Of a stretch of 64,000 nt of DNA, positions 28,096-38,878 are shown one piece after another. The translations under genes and the position numbers were made by a program. Below the pieces are notes generated by a model, which was given only the letters and a program-made list of their open reading frames with translations, was not told the origin of the DNA and searched no databases. The DNA comes from Kutzneria buriramensis (lineage in GTDB: Bacteria > Actinomycetota > Actinomycetes > Mycobacteriales > Pseudonocardiaceae). The stretch is taken from the NCBI RefSeq assembly GCF_003387475.1, contig NZ_QUNO01000018.1:62001-126000 (forward strand). The letters are read 5' to 3'. Positions within the stretch are counted from its first letter, which is position 1. Each line of letters starts with the position of its first letter.

Positions 28096-31000
28096 ATGGC
28101 TGTTGTCGGGCTGCCGCGCGCCCTTTTCCGGGTGCGCGTGCTTCTGGGAGCCGCGGCGCTCGCCGCCGGATCCCTGCTGACGCCGGTGGCCGCGGCCCCG
28201 GCCTCGGCCGCCGCGATACCGGATCAGGCGCCGACCGAGACGCAGGCGCAGCAGTACGCCAGACAGGGGCACAAGAACGTGCTCGTCACCTCCCGGCTGA
28301 GCGAGACCGAGGAAGTCTCGGCTCAGCCGGACGGCTCGCTGGTGTGGCGGCAGTACACCCGGCCGGTCCGGGTGCGGCGCGGGAACCAGTGGGTGCCGGT
28401 GGACACCACGCTGGCGGTGCGGCCGGACGGCAGTATCGGGCCCAAGGCGTCCACACTGGACATCTCGCTGTCCGCGGGCGGCCCCGGCTCGGCCGCGCGG
28501 CCGCTGGTGAAGCTGGGCAACAAGGGCGCGGAGGTCGGTCTCACGTGGACCGGCGACCTGCCCAGGCCCACCCTGGACGGCGCCACCGCCACGTACCCGG
28601 AGGTGTGGCCGGGCGTGGACCTGGCGGTCACCGCCGACTCCATGGGCTTCTCCGAGGTGCTGGTGGTCAAGACCGCCGAGGCCGCGAAGAACCCGAAGCT
28701 GAGCAGGATCACCTTCGGCACGTACACGAGCAACACCCAGGTCCGGGCGCGCGCCCAGGCCGCGCCCGGCGGCGACCTCCAGGTGGTGGACGCCTCCGGC
28801 GCTGAGGTCTTCGCCGGCGACGCCACCCGGATGTGGGACTCCTCGGGCCAGGGCAGCAAGGCCGAGCAGGTCACCGGCGGCGCGGACGGCGCCCGGCGCG
28901 CCGGCATGCGCGCCGACGTCACGCCGACCGGCGTCGACGTCAGCCCGGACCAGGCCTTCCTCGCCGACAAGGGCACGCACTTCCCGGTCTACATCGACCC
29001 GGAGTACTTCTGCTCCAACACCTCCTGGTGCGGCATGCAACACCACGTCGTGGTGCAGTCGGGCTACCCCGACGCGCACAACTTCGACGCCACCGGCGGT
29101 TCCCTTGGCGAACTGCTGACCGGGTACGAGAACTCCGACCCGGCGCACATCTCGCGCTCCTACCTCCAGATGAACACCGCGCCGATCATCGGCAAGTCCA
29201 TCCACTGGGCGCACCTGAACACCACGGTGACGCACACCTGGAACTGCTCGGGCACCACCGACAGCGAGCTGTGGTGGACCGGCGGGATCGGCGGCGGGAC
29301 CACGTGGAACGCGCAGCCGGGGTGGAACCAGAAGATCTCCACCGCCAACGTGGCCAACTGCCACGACGCCGGCAACGTCACGCAGGTCTTCGAGGCCTCC
29401 GACATCGTGCGCCGGGCCGCGGCCGAGGGCTGGCAGGCCGGCACCTTCATGATCAAGTCGACGGTGGAGAACAGCGTCTCCGGCTGGCGCAAGTTCGGGC
29501 TCAACCCCTACCTCGAGGTCGCCTACGACTCGCCGCCGAACAACCCCACCAACCACGCCATGGCCAACGGGGCGCTGCCCTGCGTGAAGGGCGACAACCG
29601 GCCCTGGGTGGACACGCAGCAGCCCGAGGTGCAGGCCACTGTGTCCGATCCGGACGGCGGCAGCCTGAGCGTGCAGGTCGCGACCAGCGGCGGGACCTAC
29701 GGGCACGACACGCCCAACAGTTACCACGACAACGCCGCCAACCGCTTCTGGGTCGGCACCCCGGGGCCGAACCAGGGCGCGACCGCGCAGTACACGATCC
29801 CCGACGGCTGGATCGGCGGCGACGGCATCTACAAGTGGGCGATGAAGGTCGGCGACGGTGAGCTGGATTCCCCGCGCTGGGACTGGGACTGCGAGTTCAC
29901 AGTGGACACCGCGGTGCCCAAGGCACCGACCGTGGCGCTGACCGGCCAGCAGCCGCAGCTCCAGGGCGACCCGGTGACGTTCAGCGTCTCCGTGCCGCTG
30001 GCCAACGCGGGGCTGGACGACATCGACCGGTTCGTCTTCACCACCGACGGCAGCGACCCCAGCGTGCAGGGTTCGCCGGTCGCCAACCGCAACCCCGGCC
30101 TCGACGCCAACGGCAACGTCACCGCCACGGTGAACGCGACCGCCGTCAACGGCAACCAGAACCTGATCCGGGTCAAGGCCGTCAGCAAGACCAACAAGCC
30201 CGGTCCGAACGGCGCCTGCGTCGCCGGCAACGGCCTGGACGCCGCCGCCTGCGCGTACATCGTGCAGCCGCTGACCCCGGAGAAGGGGTTGGCCGGTGCG
30301 TGGGCCCTCGATGACGCGGGCGGCACCACCGGCGCGGACAACGTGGCCGCGATTCGGTCGGACGCGACCCCGCACCCGGTGACCCTCAACGGCGACGCGA
30401 CCTGGTCGCTGGGGTACAGCCGCGGCAACGGCTGGACCCAGCCCGACCAGAACGGGAGCAAGGACGGCGTCAAGGGCGGCTTGGTGTTCAACCGCACCGG
30501 CTACCTGGCCACCGCCGGCCCGGTGCTGGACACCACCAAGTCGTTCACCATCTCGGCGTGGGCGATGCTGGCCGATGCCAGCCCCAACAGCTACCACGCC
30601 GTGATCGCGCAGGACGGCAACGTCAACAGCGGCGCGTTCATCGAGTACTCCTCGGACGCGGCGACGTGGACCTTCAACCTGCCCAGCACCGACACCACCA
30701 GCCCGTACAATCCGCGGGTGGCGGCCAAGGCCCCGCCGCAGATGAACGTGTGGACGCACCTGACCGGCACCTACGACGGCGAGACCGGCCTGGCCACGCT
30801 GTACGTCAACGGCGCGAAGCAGAACAGCCTGGTGCGCAAGGGATACGCGTCCAACGGCCCGCTCACCATCGGCGGGTTGCAGTGGAACGGCGCGCGGGCC
30901 AGCCTGTTCGCCGGCTTCATCGACGACGCCCAGGTGTGGCAGCGGGTGCTGTCCGACGCCGAGGTGCACGCGCTGGCCACGGCCGGCGTGCCCCGCGCCC

Positions 31001-32409
31001 AGTACGGGCTCGGCGAGGGCGCGGCGTCGCTGCTCACCACCGGTTCCACCAACGACGGCGGCAACTTCACGCCCGCCCCCGTGCCGAGCCTGCAGGGGTA
31101 CTGGAAGCTCGACGAGGGCAGCGGCACCACCGCCGCCGACGTCGGCAACAGCGGCAGCGGCCTGGCCCCGCACCCGCTGACGCTGTCCGGCGGCACGTCC
31201 TGGGTGCCCGGCAAGTCCGGCACCGCCGTGCACCTGGACGGCACCGGCTACGGCCAGACCAGCGGTCCGGTGGTGGACACCAGCCGCTCGTTCACCGTGT
31301 CGGCCTGGGCGAAGCTCGATGACGTCAACGGCTACTACGGCGTCGCCGGCCAGCCGGCCAAGCCCGGGGGCGTGCCCGGCTTCCTGATGCGGTACTCGCC
31401 GGACGTCAAGGCGTGGATCTTCGGCGTGAACAGCACCCCGCAGGACGACCACGCGGCCGCGCAGATGAACTGGACCTACCGGCCCAACTCGGTGACCACC
31501 GCCGGCGACTGGACGCTGGTCACCGGCGTGTTCAACAGCGAGACCAAGAAGCTCCAGATGTACGTCAACGGCAAGCTCACCGGTGACACGGCATTCGGCG
31601 GCGCGCCGTGGACGGCCGGCGGCCCGCTCACCGTCGGCGGCTACGACATCGGCGGGATCACCCACCAGTTCAAGGGTTCGCTGGACCAGGTGCAGGTGTG
31701 GCAGCAGGCGCTGAGCGCCTCGCAGATCGCCGGCCTGGCCGGACAGTCCTTCCAGGACGCCGTGTGGAACGTCAACGGCAACACCGCGCCGGGCACGCCG
31801 TCCGGGTCGGTGTCCGAGGTGGCCGACCAGCGCGACGCCGCCGACGCCCAGTTCAACTACAACGCCACCGTCGGTCTGCAGCGGCCCGACACCTTCCGCA
31901 CCGACAACTCATTCACCGTCGAGGCCTGGGTTCGCCTGGACGCTCCCGACGGCGACGACAACACCCGGGCCGTCGCGGCGATGGACGACGCCAGCGGGTA
32001 CAGCCCGTTCATGTTCGGGTACCGCAAGGACACCCAACCCGTGGGCAAGTGGGCCTTCGGCCTGTCCTGCGACCAGCACCAGGCCTGCCTGAACTTCGCG
32101 TGGAGCGACGCCAAGGCCGACCGCGGGGCGTGGACGCACCTGGCCGCCACCTTCGACCGCGCGGCCAACACCGTCTGCCTGTACGTCAACGGCCAGCGGC
32201 AGTCCACCTGCGCGACCGCCACCGCGCCGTACAACGGCAGCGGGTCGCTGCGGCTCGGCGCGGGCCAGTGGAACGGCGGGTCGCTGGTGGACAACTGGTA
32301 CGGCGGCATCGCCGGGTTCCGGGTGTACTCCGGGGTGCGCACCCCGGACCAGATCAAGGGCGACCGCACCGTGGACGACCCGGGCAACCTGTTCGGGGTG
32401 AAGCACTGA
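28096..32409 (+). CDS. Large secreted LamG-domain protein
   Basis: 1,437 residues. The signal peptide (about 1-40) ends ASAAA. Residues 60-640 form a beta-rich region with cysteine pairs, of the kind seen in actinobacterial proteins encoded beside RHS genes. Three concanavalin/LamG-type jelly rolls follow at about 732-970, 998-1215 and 1236-1437, each with the SFT(V/I)(S/E)AW and (L/C)YVNG signatures; these usually bind carbohydrate or protein. GGGGGAAGG precedes ATG 28096. The stop overlaps the RHS start (TGATG), so the two are co-translated and probably act together at the cell surface. Confidence 0.88.
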   Translation: MAVVGLPRALFRVRVLLGAAALAAGSLLTPVAAAPASAAAIPDQAPTETQAQQYARQGHKNVLVTSRLSETEEVSAQPDGSLVWRQYTRPVRVRRGNQWVPVDTTLAVRPDGSIGPKASTLDISLSAGGPGSAARPLVKLGNKGAEVGLTWTGDLPRPTLDGATATYPEVWPGVDLAVTADSMGFSEVLVVKTAEAAKNPKLSRITFGTYTSNTQVRARAQAAPGGDLQVVDASGAEVFAGDATRMWDSSGQGSKAEQVTGGADGARRAGMRADVTPTGVDVSPDQAFLADKGTHFPVYIDPEYFCSNTSWCGMQHHVVVQSGYPDAHNFDATGGSLGELLTGYENSDPAHISRSYLQMNTAPIIGKSIHWAHLNTTVTHTWNCSGTTDSELWWTGGIGGGTTWNAQPGWNQKISTANVANCHDAGNVTQVFEASDIVRRAAAEGWQAGTFMIKSTVENSVSGWRKFGLNPYLEVAYDSPPNNPTNHAMANGALPCVKGDNRPWVDTQQPEVQATVSDPDGGSLSVQVATSGGTYGHDTPNSYHDNAANRFWVGTPGPNQGATAQYTIPDGWIGGDGIYKWAMKVGDGELDSPRWDWDCEFTVDTAVPKAPTVALTGQQPQLQGDPVTFSVSVPLANAGLDDIDRFVFTTDGSDPSVQGSPVANRNPGLDANGNVTATVNATAVNGNQNLIRVKAVSKTNKPGPNGACVAGNGLDAAACAYIVQPLTPEKGLAGAWALDDAGGTTGADNVAAIRSDATPHPVTLNGDATWSLGYSRGNGWTQPDQNGSKDGVKGGLVFNRTGYLATAGPVLDTTKSFTISAWAMLADASPNSYHAVIAQDGNVNSGAFIEYSSDAATWTFNLPSTDTTSPYNPRVAAKAPPQMNVWTHLTGTYDGETGLATLYVNGAKQNSLVRKGYASNGPLTIGGLQWNGARASLFAGFIDDAQVWQRVLSDAEVHALATAGVPRAQYGLGEGAASLLTTGSTNDGGNFTPAPVPSLQGYWKLDEGSGTTAADVGNSGSGLAPHPLTLSGGTSWVPGKSGTAVHLDGTGYGQTSGPVVDTSRSFTVSAWAKLDDVNGYYGVAGQPAKPGGVPGFLMRYSPDVKAWIFGVNSTPQDDHAAAQMNWTYRPNSVTTAGDWTLVTGVFNSETKKLQMYVNGKLTGDTAFGGAPWTAGGPLTVGGYDIGGITHQFKGSLDQVQVWQQALSASQIAGLAGQSFQDAVWNVNGNTAPGTPSGSVSEVADQRDAADAQFNYNATVGLQRPDTFRTDNSFTVEAWVRLDAPDGDDNTRAVAAMDDASGYSPFMFGYRKDTQPVGKWAFGLSCDQHQACLNFAWSDAKADRGAWTHLAATFDRAANTVCLYVNGQRQSTCATATAPYNGSGSLRLGAGQWNGGSLVDNWYGGIAGFRVYSGVRTPDQIKGDRTVDDPGNLFGVKH

Positions 32410-35400
32410 TGCGGGTGGGGGGATTCCGGAAGATGAGCAACACTCGAAGACTGCCGTGGGCCAGGGCGGCGATGGCCGCCGTGGTCGCGGTGGTCATGGT
32501 CGTGGGCGAGACCCAGGCCGTCGCCGCGCCCAAGGGCGGCTGGCACGGGCTGGGCTGGGACCTGCCCGATCTGCAGAAGCCGATCAACGTGGCCGGCGCC
32601 GCCGACAAGGCGCATCCGTTGCCGCCGAACAAGACCAAGGACTCCGCGCTCAAGACGCCGCCGAAGGTCAGCTGGCCGGAGGCCGAGCGGGACGACGTCG
32701 AGCTGCCGGCGACCACCGCCGGCCGGGCCGTGCCGAACGCCGTCAAGGCCGGCACGTCCCCGGTGACGGTGACCCGCGGCCACGGCCGTGACACCAACGG
32801 CAAGTTCAGTGCCAAGGCCGGCGCCGCGCCGGCCGCGCACGACAAGGGCACCGTCCGTGTGGAGACGGTGGACCACTCCGTCGCCGCGAAGGCGAAGATC
32901 TCCGGCACGCTGGTGCACCTGACCCCGGTCGCCGGGGACACCTCCGGCCCGGTGTCGGTGGACCTGGACTACTCGGCGTTCACCGACGCCTACGGCGGCG
33001 GCTACGGGGCGCGGCTGCGCTGGGTGTCGTACCCGGACTGCGTCCTGACCACGCCGGAGAAGCCGGCCTGCGAGGTGCCGACGCCGATCGACTCGGCGAA
33101 CCAGGAGCAGAACCACCACCTCGTCGGCGAGCTGACGCTGGCCCCGCAGAAGCGGGCCGCGGCGGCCGCCGCGGACGGGGGCAGTGGCGGCGGCGGTACG
33201 GTCGTCGGCGCCACCTCGGGCCCCAACTCCGGGGGCGGTGACTTCTCCGCCACGTCGCTGTCCCCGGCCGGTTCCTGGTCGGCGGGCAGCTCCTCCGGCG
33301 ACTTCTCGTACACGTACCCCCTCGGCCTGCCCGCCCCGCCCGGCGGCACCGCGCCGCCGCTCAAGCTGACCTACTCGTCCGGCGCGGTGGACGGCCTGAC
33401 GTCGGCCACCAACAACCAGCCGTCGGTGATCGGTGACGGCTGGGAGCTGTCGGGGGCCGGCTACATCGAGCGCAAGTTCTCCTCGTGCGCCACGGATCTG
33501 GGCGGCAACAACGGCCAGACCAAGACCGGCGACCAGTGCTGGGGTACGGACAACGCCACCTTCGCCCTCGGCGACCGCTCCGGGCAGCTGGTCAAGGACG
33601 CCGCGACGGGCGCCTGGCACCCCAAGAACGACGACGGCTCCAAGATCGAGCACCTGACCGGCGCCAGCAACGGCGACGACGACGGCGAGTACTGGAAGAT
33701 CACGACCACCGACGGCACCCAGTACTTCTTCGGCCGCAACCACCTGCCCGGCTGGCACGACGGCCTGCCGGAGACGCAGTCGACGTTCACCGAGCCGGTG
33801 TTCGGCAACAACCCCGGCGAGCCCTGCTACAAGGACGGCGATTTCGCCGGCTCCGCGTGCACGCAGGCGTACCGCTGGAACCTGGACTACGTGGTCGACC
33901 CGCACGGCAACGCGCAGGCCTACTACTACCAGCCGGAAATCAACTTCTACGGCCAGGACAACAACTACACCACGCCCGGCGTGCAGTACACGCGCGGCGG
34001 CTACCTGACCAAGATCGAGTACGGCTTCAACGTGAACGTGCCCGGGGCCGGCGTGTACGACGCCGCCCCCGACCGGGTCGTGTTCGACACCACCGAGCGT
34101 TGTGTGCCCGGCGGCGCGGTCACGTGCGATCCGGGGCAGCTGTCCAAGGACACCGCCAACTCGTGGCCGGACGTGCCGGCCGACGAGATCTGCAACTCCG
34201 GCGACGTCTGCAAGAACAACATGAACCCGTCGTTCTTCACCCGGCGCCGGGTCACCGCGATCACCACCCAGGCAGCCGGCGTCGACGTCAACCGCTGGGA
34301 CCTGGCCCAGTCCTTCCCACAGACCGGCGACGGCTCGCCCAACGCGCTGTGGCTGGACGGCATCACCAGCACCGGGCTCACCGGCGGCAGCCTCTCGCTG
34401 CCGCAGACCACGTTCATCGGCACAGCCATGCCCAACCGGGTGTTCCCCGGGCAGAACAACCTGACCGGCATCACCCGCAACCGGATCACCTCGGTGGTCA
34501 ACGAGCAGGGCGGCGTCACGTCGGTCGACTACACCGCGCCGGACTGCAAGGGCGGAACTCCCGCGCCGGAGAACAACTCCACGCGCTGCTACCCGACTTT
34601 CTGGTCGTACCAGGGCAATTCCGAGCCGCAGATCGACTGGTTCAACAAGTACCTGGTCACCGACGTCCACGAGGACGGGCGGACCTCGCTGTCGCAGCAG
34701 ACCCACACCCACTACGACTACGTGGGCGGCGGGGCCTGGCACTACGACGAGTCCCCGCTGGGCGACCCGAAGTACAAGACGTGGTCGGTGTGGCGGGGCT
34801 TCGGCACCGTGCGCACCACCAAGGGCGATCCGGACGACCCGGCCGGGCCGCCGTCGGTCACCCAGACCACGTTCCTGCGGGGCATGGACGGCGACCCGCA
34901 GCCGTCGGGGACGCGCAGCGTCTCGGTCGGCGACTCGCTGGGCGAGAACATCGTCGACAGCAACCAGTTCCGCGGCATGACGCGGGAAACGCAGCAGTTC
35001 CTGGACGGCAAGCCGATCTCCGGCACCATCACCGACCCGTGGAGCTCCGGGGCCACCGCAACCGGGAACGGCATGCAGTCGTTCCTCACCGGCACCGCGG
35101 CGACCCGTCAGCGCGCCTGGATCGCCGCCACCGGGCAGTGGCGTACCACCCGCACCGCGACCAGCTACAACAACGAGGGTCTGGCCGTCGCGGTCGAGGA
35201 CGACGGTGACGTCACCGATCCGTCGCAGGCCAACTGCACGCGTACCAGCTACGCCTACAACACCGGCGCCTGGATGCTCACCTTCCCGAGCCAGGTGCAG
35301 AAGGTCACCGGCCCCTGCGTCGGCTCGAACCTGGCCGGCAGCGGCAACATCATCTCCGACACCCGGACGTACTACGACAACAAGGGTCTCGGCGCCGGGC

Positions 35401-38400
35401 CCACCACTGGGAACATCACCAAGACCGACAGCCTCAGCGGCTGGCCGGCCGGCGCGGCCGAGGCGTTCGTGTCGGCCGGCACGACATTCGACACCTACGG
35501 GCGGGTCAAGTCCAGCACGGATGAGCTGAACCGCACTACGCTCACCGACTACACGCCGACCACCGGCGCGCCGACGAAGATCACCACGACCAGCCCCTCG
35601 CTGGGCGGCTCCGTGGGCAGCCTGACCGGCGTCAAGGTGTACGACGCCCCGTCCGGCCTGATGATCGGCATGGTGGACCCGAACGGCCGGGTCACGAGTG
35701 CCAGCTACGACCCGCTCGGCCGGATCACCGCCGTCTGGCGACCCGGCCACGACAAGGACCACAGCGGTCCGGCCGACGTCAAGTATGGGTACTCGATCTC
35801 CACGGACAAGCCCAGCGTGCAGTCGACCGGCACGCTGCAGTCCTCCGGCGGCTACGCCGTCACGTACAACCTGGTCGACGGTCTCGGCCGCACGGTCCAG
35901 ACCCAGGCGCCGACCCCATACACCTCGGGGCGCGTCGTCAACGACACGCTGTTCGACTCGCAGGGTCGGCAGTGGAAGATGCACAACGCCTACTGGAACG
36001 GGGATTCCGGGCCGACCGGGAACCTGCTGACCGTGCTGGACCCGGCGGTGCCCAGCACCACCGTGCTCCAGTTCGACTCGGCAGGCCGGCAGACCGCGGC
36101 GATCTCGTTGCGGGACAACACCGAGATCGCGCGATCGACCGTCCGCAACGACGGTGACCGCACCACCACCATTCCGCCCGCCGGCGGCACCGCCGAGACC
36201 GTCGTCAACAACGCCCGCGGGCAGATGACGCAGCGGCTTCAGTACCGCGATCCCGCGCACACCAATTTGGGCGACCCGGCCGACACCACCAGCTACACCT
36301 ACAACCCCGCCGGGCAGCTGGCCACGGTCACCGACAGCACCGGCAAGAACGTGTGGTCGTACAGGTACGATCCGCGCGGGCAGCAGATCTCCGTCACCGA
36401 TCCGGACAGCGGGACCAGGACGGCCAGCTACGATCCGGCCGGGCAGCTTCTGTCCGCAACGGACGGACGCGGCAAGACCGTCGCCTACAGCTACGACGTG
36501 CTCGGCCGGCGGACCGGCGAGTTCGAGGGCACCACGGCTGGGCCGCAGCTGGCGTCGTGGAGCTACGACTCCCTGCTCAAGGGCCTGCCCAGCCGGACCA
36601 TCCGATACGTCAACGGGCAGCCCTACGCGGCGACTGACGTCTCCGGCTACGACAATGCCAACCGGCCGACCGGCAGCAAGGTCACCATCGTCGGTGAGCC
36701 GGGACTGGCCGGGACGTACTCGTTCCCCGTCACCTACGACCCCAACACCGGGCAGGTCGCCACGTCGACCAGCCCCGGGGTCGGCGGGCTGCCGGAGGAG
36801 ACGATCTACCACGGGTACGACGCCTACAACAACCCGACGACGACCCTGGCAGCCAGCACCGGCGGCGTGACCACGTCGCTGGTGTCCGAGACCGACTACA
36901 GCCCGTTCGGGAAGGTGCTGCGCGAGAACTTCGCCGCCGCCACCGACCCTAAGCAGGTTTCCACGACCAACACCTACGACGACGCCACCGGCCGGCTGGC
37001 CAGCACCTTGTCGGTGCGAGCTACGACCAGTGCCCCGCAGGTCGTCAACCGCAACTACGGTTACGACGCCGCCGGCAACGTCACCAAGATCGCCGACACG
37101 CCGGACGGCAGCGGTTCGGACGTCCAGTGCTTCGCAACCGACTACCTGCGGCGGCTGACCGACGCCTGGACCCCGGGCAGCGGCAAGTGCGAGGACCCCC
37201 GCAGCGCCACCGCGCTCGGCGGCGCCGCGCCGTACTGGACGAGTTGGACGTACGACCAGACCGGCAACCGGTTGACCCAGACTCAGCACACCGGGGCCGG
37301 CGACACCACGGCGACCAGCACCTACCCGGCCGCCGGCGCCAAGCAACCGCACACGGTGCAGTCCGTCCAGACCGCCGCGCCGTCGGGCACCAGCACGGTC
37401 GGCTACACCTACGACAACGCTGGCAACCTGCTGACCAAGGACAAGCAGACCTTCGGCTACGACGCCGAGGGGCATGTCACCACCGCCACCGGGCTGGACG
37501 GCAAGCCCGTCAGCTACGTCTACAACACCGACGGCTCCCGGCTCGTCACCAAGGACTCGTCCGGCACCACGCTCACCGTGGACGACCTGGAGCTGTTCGT
37601 GCCCGCCGGGTCGACCACCGCCCAGGGCACGCGGTTCTACACCCACGGCGGGACCAAGGTCGCCGAGCGCAACGCCAAGGGCCTGACCTGGGTGCTGTCC
37701 GACGCCCACGGCACCAGCGTGGCCCAGGTCAACGCCGGCAACCTCGGGGTGGCGCGGCGCTACCAGGATCCCTTTGGCAACGGCCGCGGTCCCGCACCCG
37801 TGGCCTGGCAGGACAAGCACGGGTTCCTCGACGGGCAGCAGGACGCCACCGGGCTGACCAATGTCGGGGCACGAGACTACGACCCGACCACTGGCCGGTT
37901 CACCCAGGTCGACCCGCAGTTCGACCTGAGCAACCCGCAGTCCTGGAACAACTACTCCTACAGCGCGAACAACCCGGTCACTTGGACCGACCCCAGCGGC
38001 CGGGGCTTCTGGGACGTGCTCGCGATCGTCACCGTCGTGGTGATCGTGGTCGTCGTGCTGGTGGCCGTCACGGTGACCACGTGCGGCGCCGGCGACGTCG
38101 CCCTCGCGGGGGCTGCCGAGGCCGGTCTGGCCATTGAGGACGGAGCTGTCGCCACCGAGGCCGGTGTCGGCACCGCGGAGGCCGCCGCGCCCGAGGTCAC
38201 CACGACCACGGAGATGGTGCCGGAAACCGAGACGTCGACCGAGACCACGGTCACCACCGAGGTCAACTCGGAGGCCGCGGCCGAGCCCGCCGCCCCCGAG
38301 AACGCGGCGACCACCGAGGCCGACACGGCCGAGTCGGCCAGCAACGAATCGGCCACCTCGGAGTCCGAGCCCAGCACCGAGGCCAAGCCGGAGACCAACG

Positions 38401-38876
38401 AGAGCGCGCCCAAGTCGGAGGCCAAGGAGGAGCCGTCCGAGCCGCAGGCGAAGAACAAGGCCGACGACGACACCGTCAAACGGCTCGACGACCGGCGGCT
38501 GGAGATCAAGGACAACGCGCCGAAGAGCAAGCGGCCCGGCACCGTGTCCGAGATGAAGACGCCGAATCCCGAGGACCCCGAGGGCGATCCGCTCACGTAC
38601 GAGGGCCGATCCGGTCGGACATCGACGGACACGGTGCACCCGGATCTCAAGGAAGTGCTGGAGCGGAACAACCATCCGCACGGCGGCTGCGGCGAGATCG
38701 ACTGCCTCAATCAGGCGTACGAGGACGGCGTGCCAGTGCGCGGGTCGGTGATCACCACCATGGGCATCCTGTCCAAGCGGATCGGCCGCGCGCTGGACGG
38801 CGTCATCATGAGCCCCTGTCCGGCGTGTGCCAGAGTGCTCGAGGATCTCGGCGTCGACTGGTTGATTGGTGGATAG
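32409..38876 (+). CDS. Secreted RHS/YD-repeat polymorphic toxin with zinc-deaminase-like tip
   Basis: 2,155 residues. A signal peptide (to about residue 40) is followed by a beta-rich shell region. YD repeats of the GRxxxxxYDxxG type run from roughly 1,080 to 1,800 and end in the RHS core GARDYDPTTGRFTQVDP. A strongly hydrophobic segment (about 1,870-1,890), a Thr/Glu/Ser/Ala-rich linker of about 130 residues and a small C-terminal domain follow. That domain has HGGCGEIDCLN and SPCPACARVLEDLG, i.e. C-x-E plus PCxxC, the zinc and catalytic residues of the cytidine-deaminase fold as in YwqJ-like toxins. The RHS shell would encapsulate the tip until delivery. ATG 32433, with a good G-rich site, is an alternative start. 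Confidence 0.88.
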   Translation: MRVGGFRKMSNTRRLPWARAAMAAVVAVVMVVGETQAVAAPKGGWHGLGWDLPDLQKPINVAGAADKAHPLPPNKTKDSALKTPPKVSWPEAERDDVELPATTAGRAVPNAVKAGTSPVTVTRGHGRDTNGKFSAKAGAAPAAHDKGTVRVETVDHSVAAKAKISGTLVHLTPVAGDTSGPVSVDLDYSAFTDAYGGGYGARLRWVSYPDCVLTTPEKPACEVPTPIDSANQEQNHHLVGELTLAPQKRAAAAAADGGSGGGGTVVGATSGPNSGGGDFSATSLSPAGSWSAGSSSGDFSYTYPLGLPAPPGGTAPPLKLTYSSGAVDGLTSATNNQPSVIGDGWELSGAGYIERKFSSCATDLGGNNGQTKTGDQCWGTDNATFALGDRSGQLVKDAATGAWHPKNDDGSKIEHLTGASNGDDDGEYWKITTTDGTQYFFGRNHLPGWHDGLPETQSTFTEPVFGNNPGEPCYKDGDFAGSACTQAYRWNLDYVVDPHGNAQAYYYQPEINFYGQDNNYTTPGVQYTRGGYLTKIEYGFNVNVPGAGVYDAAPDRVVFDTTERCVPGGAVTCDPGQLSKDTANSWPDVPADEICNSGDVCKNNMNPSFFTRRRVTAITTQAAGVDVNRWDLAQSFPQTGDGSPNALWLDGITSTGLTGGSLSLPQTTFIGTAMPNRVFPGQNNLTGITRNRITSVVNEQGGVTSVDYTAPDCKGGTPAPENNSTRCYPTFWSYQGNSEPQIDWFNKYLVTDVHEDGRTSLSQQTHTHYDYVGGGAWHYDESPLGDPKYKTWSVWRGFGTVRTTKGDPDDPAGPPSVTQTTFLRGMDGDPQPSGTRSVSVGDSLGENIVDSNQFRGMTRETQQFLDGKPISGTITDPWSSGATATGNGMQSFLTGTAATRQRAWIAATGQWRTTRTATSYNNEGLAVAVEDDGDVTDPSQANCTRTSYAYNTGAWMLTFPSQVQKVTGPCVGSNLAGSGNIISDTRTYYDNKGLGAGPTTGNITKTDSLSGWPAGAAEAFVSAGTTFDTYGRVKSSTDELNRTTLTDYTPTTGAPTKITTTSPSLGGSVGSLTGVKVYDAPSGLMIGMVDPNGRVTSASYDPLGRITAVWRPGHDKDHSGPADVKYGYSISTDKPSVQSTGTLQSSGGYAVTYNLVDGLGRTVQTQAPTPYTSGRVVNDTLFDSQGRQWKMHNAYWNGDSGPTGNLLTVLDPAVPSTTVLQFDSAGRQTAAISLRDNTEIARSTVRNDGDRTTTIPPAGGTAETVVNNARGQMTQRLQYRDPAHTNLGDPADTTSYTYNPAGQLATVTDSTGKNVWSYRYDPRGQQISVTDPDSGTRTASYDPAGQLLSATDGRGKTVAYSYDVLGRRTGEFEGTTAGPQLASWSYDSLLKGLPSRTIRYVNGQPYAATDVSGYDNANRPTGSKVTIVGEPGLAGTYSFPVTYDPNTGQVATSTSPGVGGLPEETIYHGYDAYNNPTTTLAASTGGVTTSLVSETDYSPFGKVLRENFAAATDPKQVSTTNTYDDATGRLASTLSVRATTSAPQVVNRNYGYDAAGNVTKIADTPDGSGSDVQCFATDYLRRLTDAWTPGSGKCEDPRSATALGGAAPYWTSWTYDQTGNRLTQTQHTGAGDTTATSTYPAAGAKQPHTVQSVQTAAPSGTSTVGYTYDNAGNLLTKDKQTFGYDAEGHVTTATGLDGKPVSYVYNTDGSRLVTKDSSGTTLTVDDLELFVPAGSTTAQGTRFYTHGGTKVAERNAKGLTWVLSDAHGTSVAQVNAGNLGVARRYQDPFGNGRGPAPVAWQDKHGFLDGQQDATGLTNVGARDYDPTTGRFTQVDPQFDLSNPQSWNNYSYSANNPVTWTDPSGRGFWDVLAIVTVVVIVVVVLVAVTVTTCGAGDVALAGAAEAGLAIEDGAVATEAGVGTAEAAAPEVTTTTEMVPETETSTETTVTTEVNSEAAAEPAAPENAATTEADTAESASNESATSESEPSTEAKPETNESAPKSEAKEEPSEPQAKNKADDDTVKRLDDRRLEIKDNAPKSKRPGTVSEMKTPNPEDPEGDPLTYEGRSGRTSTDTVHPDLKEVLERNNHPHGGCGEIDCLNQAYEDGVPVRGSVITTMGILSKRIGRALDGVIMSPCPACARVLEDLGVDWLIGG

Positions 38877-38878
38877 CG

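Noticed and set aside
27982-31665. 1,227-codon open frame on the minus strand opposite the LamG gene
   Set aside because: Same antisense effect; composition is non-protein-like and the plus-strand LamG domains are clear.
38540-38876. DddA-like (SCP1.201) double-strand DNA cytosine deaminase tip
   Set aside because: The first zinc motif is C-x-E in HGGCGE rather than the H-x-E of that group, so a YwqJ-like or related deaminase is the safer wording.
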